Source: Burkholderiales bacterium
GTDB lineage: Bacteria > Pseudomonadota > Gammaproteobacteria > Burkholderiales > Casimicrobiaceae
Length of the DNA: 12,224 bases
Reading direction: 5' to 3'
Assembly: GCA_025354075.1 (NCBI GenBank)
Contig: JANXNO010000503.1
Location: 1-12,224 of the forward strand
Under the pieces are notes generated by a model. That model did no database searches and had not been told where the DNA came from. It was given only the letters and a program-made list of their open reading frames with translations. The translations under genes and the position numbers were made by a program. Of the stretch, positions 1 to 7,928 are shown in pieces; the stretch's first letter is position 1, and each line of letters begins with the position of its first letter.

Positions 1-951
1 GTCTCGCATTTTTGGGCTCCGGGCGCGATGGCACCGACCAAAATCATCGGGCCGTGGTGCGACCAGATCAACAAGGACTCCGGCGGCAAACTCAAGTGCC
101 AGATCTATCCGTCCATGCAGCTCGGCGGCACGCCCGCTCAGGCCTACGATCAGGTCAAAGACGGCGTTGCCGACATCGTGTACACGCTGCCGGGCTACAC
201 CGCGGGACGCTTCCCGCTGATGGAAGTGTTCGAGTTGCCGTTCATGAATTCGAATGCGGAATCTTCCTCCCAGGCGGTGTGGGATTACTACCTCACTACG
301 CCCGCGGTGCAAAAGGAATTTGCTGGCGTCAAACCGCTCGCGTTTCATGTTCACGACGAAGGCTACGTCCACACCCGCGATAAGCAGATCAAGACGCTGG
401 CGGACTTCAAGGGCATGAAAATGCGCGCGCCGACGCGGCAAACCAACAAGCTGCTGGCGAAACTCGGCGCGTCGCCGGTGTCGATGCCGCTGCCGTCACT
501 TCCGGAATCGGTTAGCAAAGGCGTGATTGACGGCTTTCTGCTGCCGTGGGAGGTGATCCCCAGCGTCAAGCTGCAGGAGCTGGTCAAATATCACACCGAG
601 ACGGATCGCAAAGAGCGCGCACTGTACAGCGCGGTATTCATTATGGCGATGAATCCCGCCAAGTACGACTCGCTCCCGCCCGACCTGAAGAAAGTGATCG
701 ACAACAACTCCGGCGCCGCACTGGTCAAGCACATCGGCAAGACCTGGGACGAGTCCGCAGCCGCGGGCCGCAAGTCGGCCGAGGATCGCAAGAACGTGTT
801 CTACGTGGTGCCCGCCACTGAGCTTGCAAATTGGCGCAGTGCGTCGGCGAGCCTCTACGACGAATGGGTTGCTGACGTCAGTGCCAAAGGCAACGACGGC
901 AAAGCATTGCTCGCCAAAGCGCAATCACTGATCAAAAAATACGAGAAATAA
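1..951 (+). CDS. dctP: TRAP transporter solute-binding protein, DctP family (5'-truncated)
   Basis: This is the periplasmic binding subunit of a TRAP transporter, which would capture an organic acid and hand it to DctQ/DctM membrane subunits for ion-driven uptake. The frame is open from base 1, and residues before the first ATG at 28 (SHFWAPGA) already match the family's N-terminal pattern, so the true start and signal peptide lie outside the window. About 316 residues are visible, nearly the whole mature protein. Family hallmarks are the FKGMKMRAP segment around 409-432, whose Arg (codon 424-426) is the usual carboxylate-binding residue, then LGASPVSMPL and GVIDGFLLPWE. The protein ends in lysine-rich helix KAQSLIKKYEK. 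DctQM would be expected upstream. The substrate cannot be read from sequence; the hydroxyacid dehydrogenase 79 bp downstream hints at a hydroxy or keto acid. The symbol is a family symbol only. Confidence 0.93.
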   Translation, partial: VSHFWAPGAMAPTKIIGPWCDQINKDSGGKLKCQIYPSMQLGGTPAQAYDQVKDGVADIVYTLPGYTAGRFPLMEVFELPFMNSNAESSSQAVWDYYLTTPAVQKEFAGVKPLAFHVHDEGYVHTRDKQIKTLADFKGMKMRAPTRQTNKLLAKLGASPVSMPLPSLPESVSKGVIDGFLLPWEVIPSVKLQELVKYHTETDRKERALYSAVFIMAMNPAKYDSLPPDLKKVIDNNSGAALVKHIGKTWDESAAAGRKSAEDRKNVFYVVPATELANWRSASASLYDEWVADVSAKGNDGKALLAKAQSLIKKYEK

Positions 952-1030
952 TTCGACGCTTTATGGTTGCCACGGTGAGCAGCCTGCTCGCAATCCACCT
1001 GCCACACGCCTAACGTTCGCAACAAATCTA

Positions 1031-2014
1031 ATGACCACATTCCTGCTCACCGACTTCGACGCATCACATTTCAACATCGAAGAAAAGCTCTTTGCAGAGT
1101 CGGGTATGCGTTTTGTCATCGCCCAGGCGAAAACGGAAGATGACGTGATCCGCGCGGCCACGGAATGCAACGCCGATGGCTTGCTCGTTCAATACGCGCC
1201 GGTAACCGAGCGCGTGCTCGCTGCGCTGCCTCGCGTAGGTATTTGCTCACGTATCGGCGCGGGCTTTGACACGATTGATCCGAAGGCCTGCGAAAAGCAC
1301 GGCGTGTGGCTTGCCAATTCACCCGATTACGGCGTAGGTGAAGTGGCCACGCATGCGTTGGCGCTGGCGCTCGACATCATTCGCGGCACCACGTTTCACA
1401 CGGCTGATATTCGCGCGGGCAAGTGGCATTACGAATCCAATGGCAAGCGTCGCCGCGCCACCGAAATGACTATCGGCATCGTCGGCTTGGGTCGCATCGG
1501 CAAGCGCATGGCGCATGTATCGCGCAACCTGTTCAAGCGCGTGATCGCTTATGACCCGTACCTGATTGACGGCGATTTTCCGGCGTTTGTCGAGCGCGTG
1601 CGTGACCTGCATGAGCTATTCGCGCAAGCCGATGTAGTGTCGCCACATACTCCGCTCAACGACGAGACACGCGGCATGCTTGACGCCGGGTGCTTCAATG
1701 CGATGAAGCGTGGCAGCTATGTGGTCAACACTTCGCGCGGTGCTGTCATCAACATTGAGGATTTGCTCAATGCGCTTGATTCGGGGCAACTTGATTCTGC
1801 GGGGCTTGATGTGCTGCCGACCGAGCCTGCGCGCCCGGGTGAGAGGTTGACGGAGCATCCGCGCGTAGTGCTCACGCCCCACTCTGCGTTCTATTCCGTC
1901 GAAAGTGAAGTGGAGTTACGTACCAAGGCCGCGAAGAATCTCATCACGTGGGCCAAGACCGGGCGGCCGGATTATCCGGTGGTGGTGGGGACACGAAAGT
2001 TAGTAGCTGCCTGA
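1031..2014 (+). CDS. D-2-hydroxyacid dehydrogenase, CtBP-like
   Basis: This is a cytosolic NAD(H)-dependent oxidoreductase of the D-isomer-specific 2-hydroxyacid dehydrogenase family, interconverting a 2-hydroxyacid and a 2-oxoacid. The 327-residue length is normal. The Rossmann motif GLGRIG is at 152-157, and an acidic residue after the second strand (D175 in AYDPY) suggests NAD rather than NADP. The catalytic trio is present: R236 in NTSRG, E265 in LPTEP and H284 in LTPHSAFYS. The NSPDYGVGEVATHALAL segment (97-113) resembles the sub-group annotated as C-terminal-binding-protein-like, which also includes phosphoglycerate-type enzymes, so the substrate is open. No clear Shine-Dalgarno precedes ATG 1031, but the homology begins within a few residues of it. 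It follows the TRAP binding protein by 79 bp on the same strand and may act on the imported acid, which is inference. Confidence 0.92.
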   Translation: MTTFLLTDFDASHFNIEEKLFAESGMRFVIAQAKTEDDVIRAATECNADGLLVQYAPVTERVLAALPRVGICSRIGAGFDTIDPKACEKHGVWLANSPDYGVGEVATHALALALDIIRGTTFHTADIRAGKWHYESNGKRRRATEMTIGIVGLGRIGKRMAHVSRNLFKRVIAYDPYLIDGDFPAFVERVRDLHELFAQADVVSPHTPLNDETRGMLDAGCFNAMKRGSYVVNTSRGAVINIEDLLNALDSGQLDSAGLDVLPTEPARPGERLTEHPRVVLTPHSAFYSVESEVELRTKAAKNLITWAKTGRPDYPVVVGTRKLVAA

Positions 2015-2033
2015 CCGCGCTACATTTCTCTGG

Positions 2034-2136
2034 CGTCATTCTCGCCGCAGGCGGGAATCCAGACGCGTGCATTCGCTGTCACGCCGGATTGAAGCGTTTC
2101 GCCAGCTTTCTGGATCCCCGCTTCGCGAGGATGACG
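2034..2136. repeat. Paired inverted intergenic repeat (GTCATTC...GGGAATCCAGA type)
   Basis: The left arm (2034-2063) and right arm (2109-2136) are imperfect reverse complements of about 28-30 bases. Both carry CGTCAT, a CGC-rich centre and ATCCAGA, and they enclose about 45 bp. Each arm is itself partly self-complementary, so the whole can fold as a cruciform or long hairpin. The arm core resembles the dRS3-like element at 9266-9292. This is a known style of intergenic repeat in beta- and gammaproteobacteria. It sits between the dehydrogenase stop and the oxidoreductase start and may uncouple their transcription. Confidence 0.75.
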
Positions 2137-2194
2137 GCATTTTTTGGCAACGCGCTATTCTTCATCATCAATTTCTGTTTCCGAAAATCTAACC

Positions 2195-3166
2195 ATGCGC
2201 GCCTTAGTCTGCAAACAATTCGGCCCTATCGATGACTTGACGATTGAGGACTTGCCGATTCCCGTGCCTGGCCCCGGCAAAGTTACCATCAACATCAAGG
2301 CGGCGTCACTCAATTTTCCCGATGCGCTGACCGTGCAGGGACTCTATCAGGTCAAGCCTGATCGGCCCTTCGTGCCCGGTGCCGAATTCGCGGGCGTGAT
2401 TCACGCGGTCGGCGAAGGTGTGACGCACGTGAAGGTTGGCGACCGCGTGATCAGCACGGGGCGTGGTGGTTTTGCGGAATACGCAGAGGCTGACGCGCGC
2501 ATCCTGATGCCTATACCGCCCAGCATGAGCTTCGAGCAGGCGGCCGCATTCGTGCTTACGTATGCGACCTCGCTGCACGCGCTTAAGGACGTGGGTAACC
2601 TGCAACCGGGCGAAACGTTGCTGGTGCTGGGCGCTGCCGGCGGTGTAGGCACGACCGCGATTCAACTGGCCAAGCTGATGGGTGCGACGGTGATCGCCGC
2701 CGCATCGTCTGACGAAAAATTGGCATTGTGCAAATCGCTTGGCGCTGATCACTGCGTGAATTATTCCGCCGCCGACTGGCGCGATCAGGTCACTGCCATC
2801 GTCGGCAAAAAGGGCGTTGAAATGGTGTACGACGCGGTGGGCGGGCCGTATGCAGAGCCTGCCCTGCGTTCCGTGGGTTGGCGCGGTCGCTATCTCGTCG
2901 TCGGCTTCGCGGCGGGCGATATTCCGAAGATTCCGTTGAACCTCGCGCTGCTCAAAGAACGGCAAATTCTTGGCGTGTACTGGGGCGACAGCACAGTCGT
3001 CAATCCCAAAGGCCACATGGCCAACATGATGCAATTGGCTGCGTGGTTCGAGAGCGGAAAAATTGCACCGAGCATCACGGAGACGGTAACGCTCGAAGGC
3101 ACCAAAGACGCACTGACCCGACTGTCGTCGCGGCACGCCATGGGCAAGATTGTGGTGAAGCTGTAG
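2195..3166 (+). CDS. NADPH:quinone oxidoreductase family protein (zinc-free MDR)
   Basis: This is a medium-chain dehydrogenase/reductase of the zeta-crystallin/quinone-reductase branch: soluble, NADPH-using and zinc-independent. At 323 residues it has the typical length. A GroES-like N-terminal domain (about 1-120) includes GAEFAGVIHAVGEGV and VGDRV. The nucleotide domain has LVLGAAGGVGTTAIQLAK (about 143-160), and SSDEK (171-175) is the usual NADPH 2'-phosphate-binding region. YDAVGG (212-217) and the C-terminal GKIVVKL are also family features. The cysteine and histidine zinc ligands of alcohol dehydrogenases are absent. ATG 2195 is preferred because the MRALVCKQFG start matches the family; the frame extends upstream to a TTG at 2144 that adds 17 unrelated residues encoded just after the repeat. 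Other members are acryloyl-CoA or enal reductases, so the true substrate is unknown. Confidence 0.92.
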   Translation: MRALVCKQFGPIDDLTIEDLPIPVPGPGKVTINIKAASLNFPDALTVQGLYQVKPDRPFVPGAEFAGVIHAVGEGVTHVKVGDRVISTGRGGFAEYAEADARILMPIPPSMSFEQAAAFVLTYATSLHALKDVGNLQPGETLLVLGAAGGVGTTAIQLAKLMGATVIAAASSDEKLALCKSLGADHCVNYSAADWRDQVTAIVGKKGVEMVYDAVGGPYAEPALRSVGWRGRYLVVGFAAGDIPKIPLNLALLKERQILGVYWGDSTVVNPKGHMANMMQLAAWFESGKIAPSITETVTLEGTKDALTRLSSRHAMGKIVVKL

Positions 3167-3202
3167 GCGGATCGGGCGCGCGCAAAACACGCGCCTACCG
3201 CC
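3166..3202. terminator. GC-rich hairpin between convergent genes, possible bidirectional terminator
   Basis: An inner stem GGCGCG (3175-3180) pairs with CGCGCC (3190-3195). An outer stem GGCGG (3166-3170) pairs with CCGCC (3198-3202). A small asymmetric internal loop separates them. The structure overlaps both stop codons of the convergent oxidoreductase and lipoprotein genes. There is no U-run on either side, so intrinsic termination is uncertain. The position between convergent genes is the main argument. Confidence 0.35.
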
Positions 3203-4583
3203 CCCGCTCAGCCGCGATCACCGCCTCAATCACATCCCCAAGCAGCACCGCACGCGGCTGATCGTCAATCTCCACCACAACCAGATAGCCTACATCTTTC
3301 CCGGTCGAAACAAACGCCTTCACCAGTGCCAGCTGGTCGCTGTGAACAAGCGTGCCGTCGTCCTTTGACCAATACTCCATCGCGACCAGACAGCCGGCTG
3401 ATGGTGCCGCAGGAAAGTACGGCGCGCCGCGGTAATACGCAGAGTTCACCGTGTTGCCGTGCGCCAGAATTTCGTCGCGTCCGGCGAGACCCGCGAGCAG
3501 CGCTTCCTTGATCGGAAAATAATCGCGCCACGACGCAGGCAAAAACCGCTCGTACGCCTGCGCAGTCCAAGCGCGCTTGTTGTCCTCGGGCTTAATCGTG
3601 GGCAGCTCAGCGCCTGCATAGGGCGCGTCAAACAGCCCCACGGGTGCTTCCACCGGCAGCAGGGACTCCAGGTAGGGCGTCGGCCCGATCCAGCGGTTGG
3701 TGGCCGTTCCGGTACCCTTGATGACGAACACGCCTTGCGGCGTATTGCCGTTGGTGATGGTGCCCGGCAAATTGCTGCGCGCGAGGCCGAGTTGCGCGAT
3801 GTTGAAATAGCTTCCATCGGCGTTCCTCACGAAACGCCCGTCGGCACCACGCACCAGCGCCAACCCAAAGCGTTCGCGATCACGGCGCTGAAAACTGAAC
3901 ACCACGGGATAGCCCGAAAGCATCGGCGCGGCGAGCAAATCTGCGAGCGGTGGACGCAGCAACAGATCGTCTCGCGGGTCCACTCGCAAGCGTCGCTCCA
4001 GCGCCCGCAAACGCGGCTCCTCGATCCATTCCGGGAAGTTCAGGTGCATCGCGCCGAGCAGCATTTGCCGCTGCGTCGCCGCGTCGTCGTCGCGCAACAA
4101 CGTGTACGCCGCTATGGCAAATTCGCGTGGCGTTTTGATCTGCGGCAACAGCGCAGGAATGAGCGGCGCAGCCTCTTTCCAATACTGCGTGTGCGCGGCG
4201 GTCAGGACCTCGCGCTGGTACGCCGCGCTCTTGTCTGCGGCGACTGGCAACACCTTCAGCAGGTGCGCGAGCACCGCGTCTTTTTCAATATTGAACAACG
4301 CTGCAGCACGCAAAGCCTCCGGTAATTTGTCGTCAGCCTCCGGGCCAGGTGGCAGCGCCAGCGCGGCTCGCAGCGATGCCGCCTCCGCCTCAAAAACGGC
4401 ACGCTCGCCGACTTGAGATGCAATCACGGCGTTTAATGCAGCGGGCCGCAACGCAGCAAGCTCCGACACCGTTCGCCGCGCAACACCCGACGGATCGGCC
4501 GAACGTGGCGGCGTCGCGCAACCGGCAAGCAGCAGCATCGCAGCGACGAACAAGAGTCTGATAGTGAGCGTGAGTCTGTGCAT
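3195..4583 (-). CDS. Lipoprotein with divergent L,D-transpeptidase (YkuD)-like motif
   Basis: The 462-residue product starts with a lipoprotein signal: MHRLTLTIRL, a hydrophobic stretch, then the lipobox LLLAGC with C22 as the likely lipidated residue. It is therefore probably anchored in the outer membrane, facing the periplasm. Residues 35-215 are alanine-rich and helical and not recognised. Residues 220-400 look like a catalytic domain: TPQGVFVIKG (281-290), then HG (375-376) followed 20 residues later by PSAGC (394-398). The H...SxGC order matches YkuD L,D-transpeptidases, which cross-link peptidoglycan or attach proteins to it. The Arg that usually follows Cys (GCIR) is replaced (GCLV), so function is tentative. 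ATG 4583 is chosen because it gives a proper lipoprotein signal; the frame runs up to 4742 but that extension has no signal character. It is transcribed away from nbaF. Confidence 0.75.
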   Translation of the reverse strand: MHRLTLTIRLLFVAAMLLLAGCATPPRSADPSGVARRTVSELAALRPAALNAVIASQVGERAVFEAEAASLRAALALPPGPEADDKLPEALRAAALFNIEKDAVLAHLLKVLPVAADKSAAYQREVLTAAHTQYWKEAAPLIPALLPQIKTPREFAIAAYTLLRDDDAATQRQMLLGAMHLNFPEWIEEPRLRALERRLRVDPRDDLLLRPPLADLLAAPMLSGYPVVFSFQRRDRERFGLALVRGADGRFVRNADGSYFNIAQLGLARSNLPGTITNGNTPQGVFVIKGTGTATNRWIGPTPYLESLLPVEAPVGLFDAPYAGAELPTIKPEDNKRAWTAQAYERFLPASWRDYFPIKEALLAGLAGRDEILAHGNTVNSAYYRGAPYFPAAPSAGCLVAMEYWSKDDGTLVHSDQLALVKAFVSTGKDVGYLVVVEIDDQPRAVLLGDVIEAVIAAERGR

Positions 4584-4889
4584 GCCTGGGCCAGATTGAC
4601 GGGTAATGTGAACGCGACGTGATGGTATCGCGGCGTGCCCGGTTGCGCTCGCTCGCCCACGACACACAATAGCTCGGCAAGTATTTTTGAGTGGCAAAAA
4701 AACATACAGCTTTTTTGCTAAATCCTTATTTATACTGGGCATAGAGCAATATTTCGTGAATTATCGACTTATAGCTTTTTATGCATTTACTCCCAATGCT
4801 AATGGTGCGTTGACTAAAAAGTTGTACGGAAAAAACACCGTTCATACTAGCCCGCTAGACTTGCGCCATCACCTCGCCCAAAGTCACCC
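4584..4889. promoter_or_regulatory. AT-rich divergent intergenic region with candidate promoters for the lipoprotein gene and nbaF
   Basis: This 306-bp stretch separates the divergent lipoprotein and nbaF genes. The half from about 4684 to 4850 is clearly richer in A and T than the genes around it. It holds a perfect inverted repeat, GCAAAAAA (4694-4701) with TTTTTTGC (4711-4718), and a short palindrome CTAGC-CC-GCTAG (4847-4858). A weak sigma70-like candidate for nbaF is TTGTAC (4822-4827) with CATACT (4843-4848), but its 15-bp spacer is short. A TATACT (4731-4736) has no good -35 partner. I see no RNA gene and no credible coding frame. A LysR- or MarR-type catabolic regulator would be expected to bind here, but no specific site can be named. 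Confidence 0.5.
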
Positions 4890-5914
<1,025 letters not shown>

Positions 5915-5993
5915 TATCGTGCCCAACGAATCCACCTAGTTTGCCAGAACCCTACGTCACAACCAAACCGACACTGAACGCGAACTCTGGCAC

Positions 5994-6266
5994 ATGCTGC
6001 GAGGCCGCGAACTAGCCGGATACAAATTCAGAAGACAAGTCCCACTCGGCCCCTACATCGCAGACTTCGTATGTCTGAGCGCCCGCCTGATCATCGAACT
6101 CGACGGCAGCCAACATGGCGAACATGTCACCTACGATTCGGCAAGAACAAAATGGTTAGAGGCCCAAAATTTCCGACTACTTCGATTCTGGAACAGCGAG
6201 GTATTCGAGGAGCGGGAAGCGGTGCTGGTAACCATCCTCTCCGCGCTAACCGCCCCCTCACCCTAA
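5994..6266 (+). CDS. DUF559 endonuclease-like protein, probably 5'-disrupted
   Basis: DUF559 proteins are small and have a PD-(D/E)xK/Vsr-like nuclease fold, with biological role largely undefined. The 90-residue product from ATG 5994 has the family core: GYKFRRQVPLGPYIADFV (9-26), the acidic pair D24 and E36 in RLIIELDGSQH (31-41), and RFWNSEV (64-70). The homology clearly begins earlier: in the same frame, from 5940, the sequence reads ARTLRHNQTDTERELWHML, the family's first helix, but a TAG at 5937-5939 cuts it off from a GTG at 5919. Either translation starts internally at 5994 and loses the first helix, or the gene is a recent pseudogene. Its stop lies within the right inverted repeat. 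It shares no evident function with the catabolic genes around it. Confidence 0.72.
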   Translation: MLRGRELAGYKFRRQVPLGPYIADFVCLSARLIIELDGSQHGEHVTYDSARTKWLEAQNFRLLRFWNSEVFEEREAVLVTILSALTAPSP

Positions 6267-6292
6267 CCCTCTCCCGCGAGGGGAGAGGGGAC
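6254..6292 (-). repeat. Right 39-bp inverted repeat of the DUF559 cassette
   Basis: This is the exact reverse complement of 5876-5914, including the 9-bp stem and CTCGC/GCGAG loop. It contains the TAA stop of the DUF559 frame and encodes its last residues. In transcripts it could fold locally as a hairpin, or pair with the left copy to enclose the whole DUF559 message. Confidence 0.9.
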
Positions 6293-6340
6293 AGAATGAC
6301 GTAGATCAAACCTCACCACCTTAGTCACAAGTTCCGCACT

Positions 6341-6718
6341 ATGAAAGCAATAACGGCACTCACGCACTTATGCGTACCCGCGCTCGTGACGGTTGCGGTG
6401 ATTGTCGTCGCCGCACGTCGAGAGACATTTGACGCTGCAGGTTTCATTGGCTTTGCTCTTGGCAGTTTTTTGTTTTATGCCGCGCCGCACCTGTGGTGGC
6501 TGGTGATTGCAAAATTACTCGGCGGGAGCAGTGTGTTGTTTCACGCGGGGCTGACCGCTGCTTCATTCGCTCTGGCGGCGATTTGTGCCGCGTGGCTTTT
6601 TCCGGCTGACCCGTCTGGGCTCCCGCTGCAGTGGATACTGTACTGGCCGCTGGCAATTGCTTTGCAAGTGGCAGTGGCAGTCGTTGTGAACGGCCTACCT
6701 GCTAACGGTCCCCGTTGA
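6341..6718 (+). CDS. Small four-helix membrane protein, function unknown
   Basis: The 125-residue product is strongly hydrophobic, with four likely membrane helices at about 8-25, 34-57, 68-88 and 96-117. Short polar links separate them: AARRETFD after the first helix and FPADPSG before the last. AAPHLWWLVIAKLLGG (47-62) is a notable aromatic and amphipathic stretch. I do not recognise the family, and no catalytic motif or signal cleavage site is visible. It lies between the DUF559 cassette and nbaD on the same strand as the nba genes, so it may be co-transcribed, but no known nba gene product looks like this. The ribosome-binding site ahead of ATG 6341 is poor. Coding character is supported by the long hydrophobic periodicity. 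It could be passenger DNA that arrived with the flanking repeats. Confidence 0.65.
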   Translation: MKAITALTHLCVPALVTVAVIVVAARRETFDAAGFIGFALGSFLFYAAPHLWWLVIAKLLGGSSVLFHAGLTAASFALAAICAAWLFPADPSGLPLQWILYWPLAIALQVAVAVVVNGLPANGPR

Positions 6719-6752
6719 TTGGCCCCGAGAAGCGAAAAGATTAAAGCGATCA

Positions 6753-6793
6753 GAACGAAAAACTGTTTGAGCGATAGCGATTTTTTTTCGTTC
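6753..6793 (+). terminator. A/T-rich inverted repeat downstream of the small membrane protein, weak terminator candidate
   Basis: GAACGAAAAA (6753-6762) pairs with TTTTTCGTTC (6784-6793) across a 21-nt loop, followed shortly by CGCTTTTTTCTG. The arms are perfect, but mostly A-U and the loop is long, so it would be a weak intrinsic terminator at best. It lies 34 bp after the membrane-protein stop and ahead of nbaD. Confidence 0.3.
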
Positions 6794-6834
6794 CGCTTTT
6801 TTCTGAGCATCGCAGGAAAAGGCCGATCGTCGGA

Positions 6835-6880
6835 GTCACCTTTCTTTGGTTACTTTCTTTGGCGAAGCAAAGAAAGTGAC
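6835..6880. repeat. CTTTCTTTGG-type intergenic hairpin repeat
   Basis: ACTTTCTTTG (6852-6861) and CAAAGAAAGT (6868-6877) form a perfect 10-bp stem with a 6-nt loop GCGAAG, extended by GT/AC pairs to 6849-6880. A second copy of the left arm, GTCACCTTTCTTTG (6835-6848), could pair with the same right arm if one base bulges, so two alternative folds are possible. I recall this CTTTCTTTGGTTACTTTCTTT pattern as a common intergenic repeat of Xanthomonas and Burkholderiales genomes. It lies 43 bp before nbaD. Confidence 0.8.
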
Positions 6881-6906
6881 TGCCCGCGCGGCATGAGCGC
6901 AATGCC

Positions 6907-6923
6907 TGCGTTACAGTAACGCA
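6907..6923. promoter_or_regulatory. Perfect palindrome touching the nbaD start codon
   Basis: TGCGTTA-CAG-TAACGCA has perfect 7-bp arms around a 3-base centre and ends at the base just before ATG 6924. No Shine-Dalgarno sequence is visible in this position. As DNA it could be an operator for a dimeric repressor; as RNA it could fold over the ribosome-landing region and limit translation. Which, if either, applies cannot be decided from the sequence. Confidence 0.4.
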
Positions 6924-7928
6924 ATGACCTCCCCCTGCATCGACATCCACAGCCATTTCTTCCCAAAAAACGCCCCCAACTTCGCGGCAAAGTTTGGCGA
7001 ATCCTCCGGCCCGTGGGTCACGCTCCACGACCACAGCGACGGCACCGGCATGATGATGCTGGGCGACAAGCCATTCCGTCCGGTTCACTCCGCTTTATGG
7101 GACGCACAGGCCCGCATCAAGGAGCTCGACGCCAATCATGTCGAAACGCAGATCATCTGCGCCACACCGGTGATGTTCGCCTACGACGCGCCGGCTGAGC
7201 AAGCAGCGTACGTGGCCAGTGCCTACAACGACCTCGCACTGGCGATGTGCGCGGACAGCAGCGGTCGTCTGCGTACTCTTGCGCAGGTGCCGTTACAGGA
7301 CAGCGCGCTGGCGTGCAGGGAGCTCACGCGCGCGATGCGTGCAGGCTGCGTCGGCGTGCAGATCGGCAACCACGTGGGCCCGCGTGAGATGGATGACGAA
7401 GGCATCGTCGCCTTCCTTCAGCATTGCGTTGAAGAGAATGCTGCGGTGCTGGTACATCCGTGGGACATGCTCGGTGGTGAGCGGCTCAAGCGCTGGATGA
7501 GTGCGTGGACGGTGGCGATGCCGGCGGAGACGCAGTTTGGCATCATGGCGATGATTCTGGGCGGTGCGTTTGATCGGTTGCCTGCCGAGCTGCGCATTTG
7601 TTTTGCGCATGGTGGCGGTGGCTTTCCGTATCTGCTCGGGCGACTGGAAAACGCGTGGCATCGGCGAGATATTGTGCGCGGCATTTCGCTGCATCCACCC
7701 AGCCATTACCTGAATCGTTTCAGCGTCGACAGCGCCGTGTTTGACCCGCGCGCACTGCGGCTTTTGGTTGATACGATGGGAGCGGATCACATCATGGTCG
7801 GCAGCGATGCGCCGTTCCCTCTGGGTGAGGAGCACATCGGCGATCTGGTGCGCAACCAGCCGGGGTTAACCGAGGTACACAGGCAACAGGTTTTGACGGA
7901 AAATGCTCGCAACTTCTTTCGCCTTTGA
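6924..7928 (+). CDS. nbaD: 2-amino-3-carboxymuconate-6-semialdehyde decarboxylase (ACMSD)
   Basis: This cytosolic zinc enzyme of the amidohydrolase superfamily removes CO2 from 2-amino-3-carboxymuconate-6-semialdehyde, the product of NbaC, to give 2-aminomuconate-6-semialdehyde. The product has 334 residues, as expected. Metal ligands are H9 and H11 (DIHSHFFP), H178 (LVHPWDM) and D295 (GSDAPFPLGE). The catalytic histidine is H229 (CFAHGGG). Substrate-contact residues include R52 (PFRPVHSALWD) and the WMSAWTVAMPAETQ segment. These agree with the P. fluorescens enzyme from memory (H9, H11, H177, H228, D294). Gene order after nbaF-nbaC fits nba clusters, but about 1 kb of unrelated sequence separates it from nbaC. 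The start is fixed by the DIHSHFFP motif even though no good ribosome-binding site is seen; the palindrome immediately upstream may control initiation. Confidence 0.96.
   Translation: MTSPCIDIHSHFFPKNAPNFAAKFGESSGPWVTLHDHSDGTGMMMLGDKPFRPVHSALWDAQARIKELDANHVETQIICATPVMFAYDAPAEQAAYVASAYNDLALAMCADSSGRLRTLAQVPLQDSALACRELTRAMRAGCVGVQIGNHVGPREMDDEGIVAFLQHCVEENAAVLVHPWDMLGGERLKRWMSAWTVAMPAETQFGIMAMILGGAFDRLPAELRICFAHGGGGFPYLLGRLENAWHRRDIVRGISLHPPSHYLNRFSVDSAVFDPRALRLLVDTMGADHIMVGSDAPFPLGEEHIGDLVRNQPGLTEVHRQQVLTENARNFFRL

Noticed and set aside
2306..3190. Long open frame on the minus strand opposite the oxidoreductase (294 codons)
   Set aside because: The plus strand encodes a clear full-length MDR enzyme. 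The antisense product is rich in His and Arg and resembles no family, as expected for a shadow in GC-rich coding DNA.
3459..4325. Plus-strand open frame opposite the lipoprotein gene (288 codons)
   Set aside because: The product is Arg/Gln/His-rich with no domain, while the minus strand has a lipoprotein signal and catalytic-like motif.
4584..4742. N-terminal extension of the lipoprotein frame up to 4742
   Set aside because: The extra 53 residues would bury the lipoprotein signal peptide internally, so the ATG at 4583 is preferred.
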